DNA from: SAR202 cluster bacterium
GTDB taxonomy: Bacteria; Chloroflexota; Dehalococcoidia; Lucifugimonadales; UBA2962
Length of the DNA stretch: 64,000 nt
Assembly (NCBI GenBank): GCA_009392275.1
Contig: VFGV01000010.1
Span: 62,001-126,000 of the forward strand
Reading direction: 5' to 3'
Part shown: positions 60,219 through 64,000 of the stretch, in pieces
Position numbering within the stretch: position 1 is the stretch's first letter
How the letters are laid out: each line of letters starts with the position of its first letter
Translations under genes and position numbers: made by a program
Notes under the pieces: generated by a model
Seen by the model: the letters and a program-made list of their open reading frames with translations, nothing else
The model's database searches: none
Told to the model about the DNA's origin: nothing

Positions 60219-61316
60219 TTACCTATATCTTCCTCTTGCAGTTACTTCTAGAATGCTTTGTAATTTTCCATTTTTAATAAGCATTATGAAATCAAACAAA
60301 TTCGCAGTAACACCTATATCGTAAGGTTGGAAAAATAACTTATCTCCTCTTACTATAGGCTTTTTAACTTTAGTAGTAATGATGTTGCAATGCTCCGCGC
60401 TAAGATACATGATTTCTGCATCTGGATAATTCATTATTCTTGGCAAGCCAATATCATTACCATTAGTTTTCATTCCAGCATCACCAATTATTAAACCATC
60501 GCGCGGCAAACTGCCTACCGTACCGACAACCATCGCAGCAGGCTTAAGAGACGATTGATACTCACTATTTAATACATCCATCAACGCGTAAGACCCTGCC
60601 GTAACTTGATTAACACCATCAACTTTGGCTATCAAATCATAATTGCTCGTAGAGCCAGCTGAGACTGTGTTGACAGGAATACCGTTTGATTCTATTAAAG
60701 ATTTCACGTCTAATAGAGGCTTAATTGAATCAATGACTTCATCAGATTTGGTTCCACTCATGGTGGGACTGTATGCCAAGATCAAACCCTGAAAGTCTGT
60801 TCCTTCAGACCCTAAAACCTGTTTAGCTAAATCAAGCGCAGATTTTGAATCAGAGACACCAGTAAATCCATTCGGTGAACTTATTTCAATAAGAACTGAT
60901 AAATTGACTCCTCTTGAACTGGCTATAGCAGAAATATCCTTTAAGTTTTCTTGATTATCGACTGTAACGGTTATGCTTGCTCTCTGTGCAAGCGAGCAAG
61001 CCAATTGTATTTTGTCAGCTGTAACTAATTTACCGGTAATCAATGTGTCGTGAAAACCATTAGCTATAAATGTCTCAGCCTGGCTAACGGTCCCGACAGC
61101 AACGCCACCATTATGTCCACTATGTTGCATCTGTATATTTGCTAGGGCGGGGCATCTATGCACGCCAACAAAAGGTCGAATTTTAGCGTCTTGATTTTGA
61201 AAGAAGGAATGCACAGACTTTACATTTGATTCAAACACATCTAGGTCAACTAACAATGCAGGAGTATCTAATTCTTCGACTTTACTTCCTAGAGGCTTAA
61301 ATATAGGCCTTTCCAT
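60219..61316 (-). CDS. DSD1/D-threonine aldolase-like paralog, probable non-PLP variant
   Basis: ELDTPALLVDLDVFESN and IRPFVGVHRCPALANIQMQHSG: same family but the HxK lysine position is Gly. Confidence 0.8.
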   Translation of the reverse strand: MERPIFKPLGSKVEELDTPALLVDLDVFESNVKSVHSFFQNQDAKIRPFVGVHRCPALANIQMQHSGHNGGVAVGTVSQAETFIANGFHDTLITGKLVTADKIQLACSLAQRASITVTVDNQENLKDISAIASSRGVNLSVLIEISSPNGFTGVSDSKSALDLAKQVLGSEGTDFQGLILAYSPTMSGTKSDEVIDSIKPLLDVKSLIESNGIPVNTVSAGSTSNYDLIAKVDGVNQVTAGSYALMDVLNSEYQSSLKPAAMVVGTVGSLPRDGLIIGDAGMKTNGNDIGLPRIMNYPDAEIMYLSAEHCNIITTKVKKPIVRGDKLFFQPYDIGVTANLFDFIMLIKNGKLQSILEVTARGRYR

Positions 61317-61437
61317 TTGACACTCCTTAAATGTGCATATCTGATCACAAAATTTGCTTTTGTGATTATAATGGAAACGTGTTTAAAAAAAATAGTAATT
61401 CGTATTTATCTGATAGCCTTTCAAGCGAGAATAAATC

Positions 61438-61977
61438 ATGACACTTATACTCGACTTAAACAAAGGTCTCATTGAAGAGGAAATCCCGAATTCAAACCGG
61501 GTTGTTTTACATGACGTTAATACTATTGAATTAAAACTAAGCTCTGAGGATGATAAATCTATTATATTTAATGTCAGAGACGTTAAATCTACAGCAGTGA
61601 TCTCAGGCGGCAACAATTATTCAAGTGTATTCTGGTTAGTCATGTCTATATTAGTTGGGTTAATTACATGGAGGTTGATTGATAATCAGGTATGGGCCTG
61701 GATATTTGGCGCAATAATCTGGATATTAGGAATATACTTCTTTATTGACAAACTAGTGCTGAATAGAAATATTTTACTTGTCTTTAACTTAACTGACGGT
61801 AAAGATTGTCAAGTTACGCTCGCCAGAAAACAATTAAAAGACGATGTATTTTCATTTGTGGAAGCAATACAGATGAGAAAGTCTCGCATTTCAGGTAAAA
61901 CATCAACCAATGAACAGGGCAATGCAATTAAACATAAAAACAGATATTCAAACCAGGTATACACAATAGGAGATTAG
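61438..61977 (+). CDS. Hypothetical membrane protein
   Basis: Two adjacent hydrophobic segments SVFWLVMSILVGLITW and AWIFGAIIWILGIYFFI. Confidence 0.7.
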   Translation: MTLILDLNKGLIEEEIPNSNRVVLHDVNTIELKLSSEDDKSIIFNVRDVKSTAVISGGNNYSSVFWLVMSILVGLITWRLIDNQVWAWIFGAIIWILGIYFFIDKLVLNRNILLVFNLTDGKDCQVTLARKQLKDDVFSFVEAIQMRKSRISGKTSTNEQGNAIKHKNRYSNQVYTIGD

Positions 61978-61979
61978 CT

Positions 61980-63182
61980 GTGAATTGCAAAATAGCATTC
62001 CTCAAAACAATCAGTTTACTTTTAATTGGTTTAATTGGAACAACATTAATATCCTGTTCTAATGAACCTGCTTCAATCGAAACTCAAGCTAATGTAGATG
62101 AATCTACTGAAATTGATGAAAAAACTGAGGTAATAGAACCGATTGGGCAATTCGTTGCAACCGGGTCAATGGGTAACGATAGGAAATCTCATCACATGGT
62201 TTTACTGAATGACGGTCGAATCTTCACTACTGGTGGAACAGGCAAAGGTGTTGGAGGACAAAGGCTTTTAGTTCACCCTTCATCAGAAATATATGATCCA
62301 GCTACTGATAAATGGGAATACACTGGAGAGCAATCTGAAGGCAGGACAAAAAACTTACTTGCATTACTTCCAGATGGCTCAGTTTTAGCTGCAGGTGGAG
62401 AGAGGTCAACAACTGAAGGAATTAAATCTGCTGAGCGTTGGGACTCATCTCAGGGAACATGGAGTCAGACTGGCGACATGATAAAAGCACGCGAAAGAAG
62501 TGCGTGGACACAACTGCTAGATGGACGAGTTATCGTTATTGGCGGGTTTGATACGAAGAAGGTGAAAAGGCTCGACACAGTTGAAGCATACGACCCAGAA
62601 ACTGGGGAATGGTCAGAACTAGCTCCTATGACCACAGAAAGAACGCTACATACAGCTATAACATTGAAAGATGGTCGAGTACTTGTTGTAGGAGGTGGAA
62701 AGTTAGATGGCCCCCATATCGACTTAGCTGAAATCTATGACCCTGAGTCTAATACTTGGTCTGATGCAGGCAATATGTTGCTTGGCAGAGTACTCCATAC
62801 AACTACACTACTAAGTGATGGTAGAGTACTCGTGGTAGGGGGACAAGGCAAAATAGTCGGAGGAACCGGTAAGGTGACGTCCGCAGAGATTTGGAATCCA
62901 GAATCATTATCTTGGTCATCTGCAGGAAATACCGAAATTCCTCGATCTGAACATGCTGCGAGTCTTCTTAATGACGGTCGAGTACTTGTTACCGGGGGAC
63001 AAGGAGCTAAGAACACAGCTGAAATTTATAACCCAGAGGATTCTTCGTGGATCAATGCATCTGAGATGATTAAATCTCGATATCGGCATGCGGTGATAAC
63101 GTTACCAGACGGAAGAGTGCTTATATCAGGCGGAGTAGGTGAGGATGGAGTTATTGAAAAAAGTGAACTGTTTATCCCTTAA
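61980..63182 (+). CDS. Kelch-repeat beta-propeller lipoprotein (GTG start)
   Basis: Lipobox LISC; seven L.DGRVLV.GG motifs. Confidence 0.87.
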   Translation: MNCKIAFLKTISLLLIGLIGTTLISCSNEPASIETQANVDESTEIDEKTEVIEPIGQFVATGSMGNDRKSHHMVLLNDGRIFTTGGTGKGVGGQRLLVHPSSEIYDPATDKWEYTGEQSEGRTKNLLALLPDGSVLAAGGERSTTEGIKSAERWDSSQGTWSQTGDMIKARERSAWTQLLDGRVIVIGGFDTKKVKRLDTVEAYDPETGEWSELAPMTTERTLHTAITLKDGRVLVVGGGKLDGPHIDLAEIYDPESNTWSDAGNMLLGRVLHTTTLLSDGRVLVVGGQGKIVGGTGKVTSAEIWNPESLSWSSAGNTEIPRSEHAASLLNDGRVLVTGGQGAKNTAEIYNPEDSSWINASEMIKSRYRHAVITLPDGRVLISGGVGEDGVIEKSELFIP

Positions 63183-64000
63183 CTAAAATCCTTGTTCGCC
63201 TATCCTTAATCCCGGTAAAATATCTAAATCCCATTTTGTTAAGGGTAGTTCCTTAAATTTAAAATACCCCGCAGAAGCTATCATCGCACCATTATCAGTA
63301 CATAAAGCCGGCTTAGGCATTACAACTGGCAGAGGTGATTTTTCTTCAATACGTGACCTAAGACAAGAATTAGCTGCAACTCCCCCAGAAACAATAATTC
63401 CTTTCACAGAAAGCTCTGAGGCAACTTTAAGTGTACGGTCAACTAAAGTGTCGACAACGGCTTCTTGGAAAGCAAAAGAGATCTCATTAACTAACTCTGA
63501 ATCAACACAAGTATCATCCTCTCTCGGATATATTCTTTTATCCACGGCTCGTTGAATTAAAGATGTTTTTAAACCACTAAATGAAAAATCGTTAGAATTT
63601 TTTACTTTTGGTCTAGGGAAAGGCTTTTCTGTTCCTTTTGCTTTCTCGGCGGCCTTTTGAATTTCAGGACCTCCTGGATACCCTAAACCTAAAACTCTAG
63701 CAGCCTTATCAAAAGCTTCTCCCGCGGCATCATCTCTAGTTCTATTGATTAATTTAAATTGCCCATGAGCGGACATTAACGCAAGGTCCGTATGTCCACC
63801 TGAAACAATCAGACATAGTAACGGAAAGTCTATTTCTTCTAACTTGTTAGATTCGTTTAACCAAGTCGCGTAGACATGTCCTTCAAGATGATTTACTGGT
63901 AATAAAGGCACCGATGAACCAAATGACAACCCTTTCGCAGCATTCAAACCAACCAATAAAGACCCTGCCAAACCAGGTCCATAAGTTACTGCTATGCCAT
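63183..64000 (-). CDS. tsaD: tRNA N6-adenosine threonylcarbamoyltransferase TsaD, partial (5' end beyond right edge)
   Basis: GIAVTYGPGLAGSLLVGLNAAKG..PVNHLEGH..LCLIVSGGHTDL..IIVSGGVAANSCLR; frame stays open to the window edge. Confidence 0.95.
   Translation of the reverse strand, partial: GIAVTYGPGLAGSLLVGLNAAKGLSFGSSVPLLPVNHLEGHVYATWLNESNKLEEIDFPLLCLIVSGGHTDLALMSAHGQFKLINRTRDDAAGEAFDKAARVLGLGYPGGPEIQKAAEKAKGTEKPFPRPKVKNSNDFSFSGLKTSLIQRAVDKRIYPREDDTCVDSELVNEISFAFQEAVVDTLVDRTLKVASELSVKGIIVSGGVAANSCLRSRIEEKSPLPVVMPKPALCTDNGAMIASAGYFKFKELPLTKWDLDILPGLRIGEQGF

Overview
Low-GC bacterial chromosomal window, mostly housekeeping, with a gene complement that suggests a marine Chloroflexota/SAR202-like lineage (taxonomy is inference only). 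Main blocks: (i) MFS transporter, cupin, ketopantoate reductase, M20 peptidase, LarA-type racemase; (ii) ribosomal/translation block on the minus strand (tRNA-Thr(TGT), tRNA-Tyr, tRNA-Thr(GGT), tuf, rpmG, secE, nusG, rplK, rplA, L10 leader, rplJ, rplL); (iii) larC, clpC, rpsA-like gene, isolated 5S rRNA; (iv) Cys/Gly-rich HesB/IscA protein, tyrA-aroA-gmk-pepN-glycerate kinase run; (v) tRNA-Sec, trxA, iscS-like; Gld-type ABC exporter; orphan MoxR/VWA pair; coaE; selA; rarA; (vi) threonine aldolase, fumC, CCA-transferase, aldolase, nudix, MBL; selD; argS; (vii) an accessory stretch (about 52.9-63.2 kb) with paralogous pairs of TPR proteins, kelch lipoproteins and DSD1-type PLP enzymes; partial tsaD at the right edge. 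Best finding: selD is itself a selenoprotein gene. The ORF track truncates it at 49571; the real ORF starts near 49487 and reads through an in-frame UGA at 49541-49543, at the catalytic Cys/Sec position. The same window encodes tRNA-Sec and SelA. Other leads: a perfect 42-bp tandem repeat forming an acidic tail on ribosomal protein L10; an apparently PLP-lysine-less DSD1 paralog next to an intact one; twin seven-kelch lipoproteins; a HesB protein with expanded Gly/Cys metal-site loops; and a 5S rRNA gene with no linked 16S/23S.
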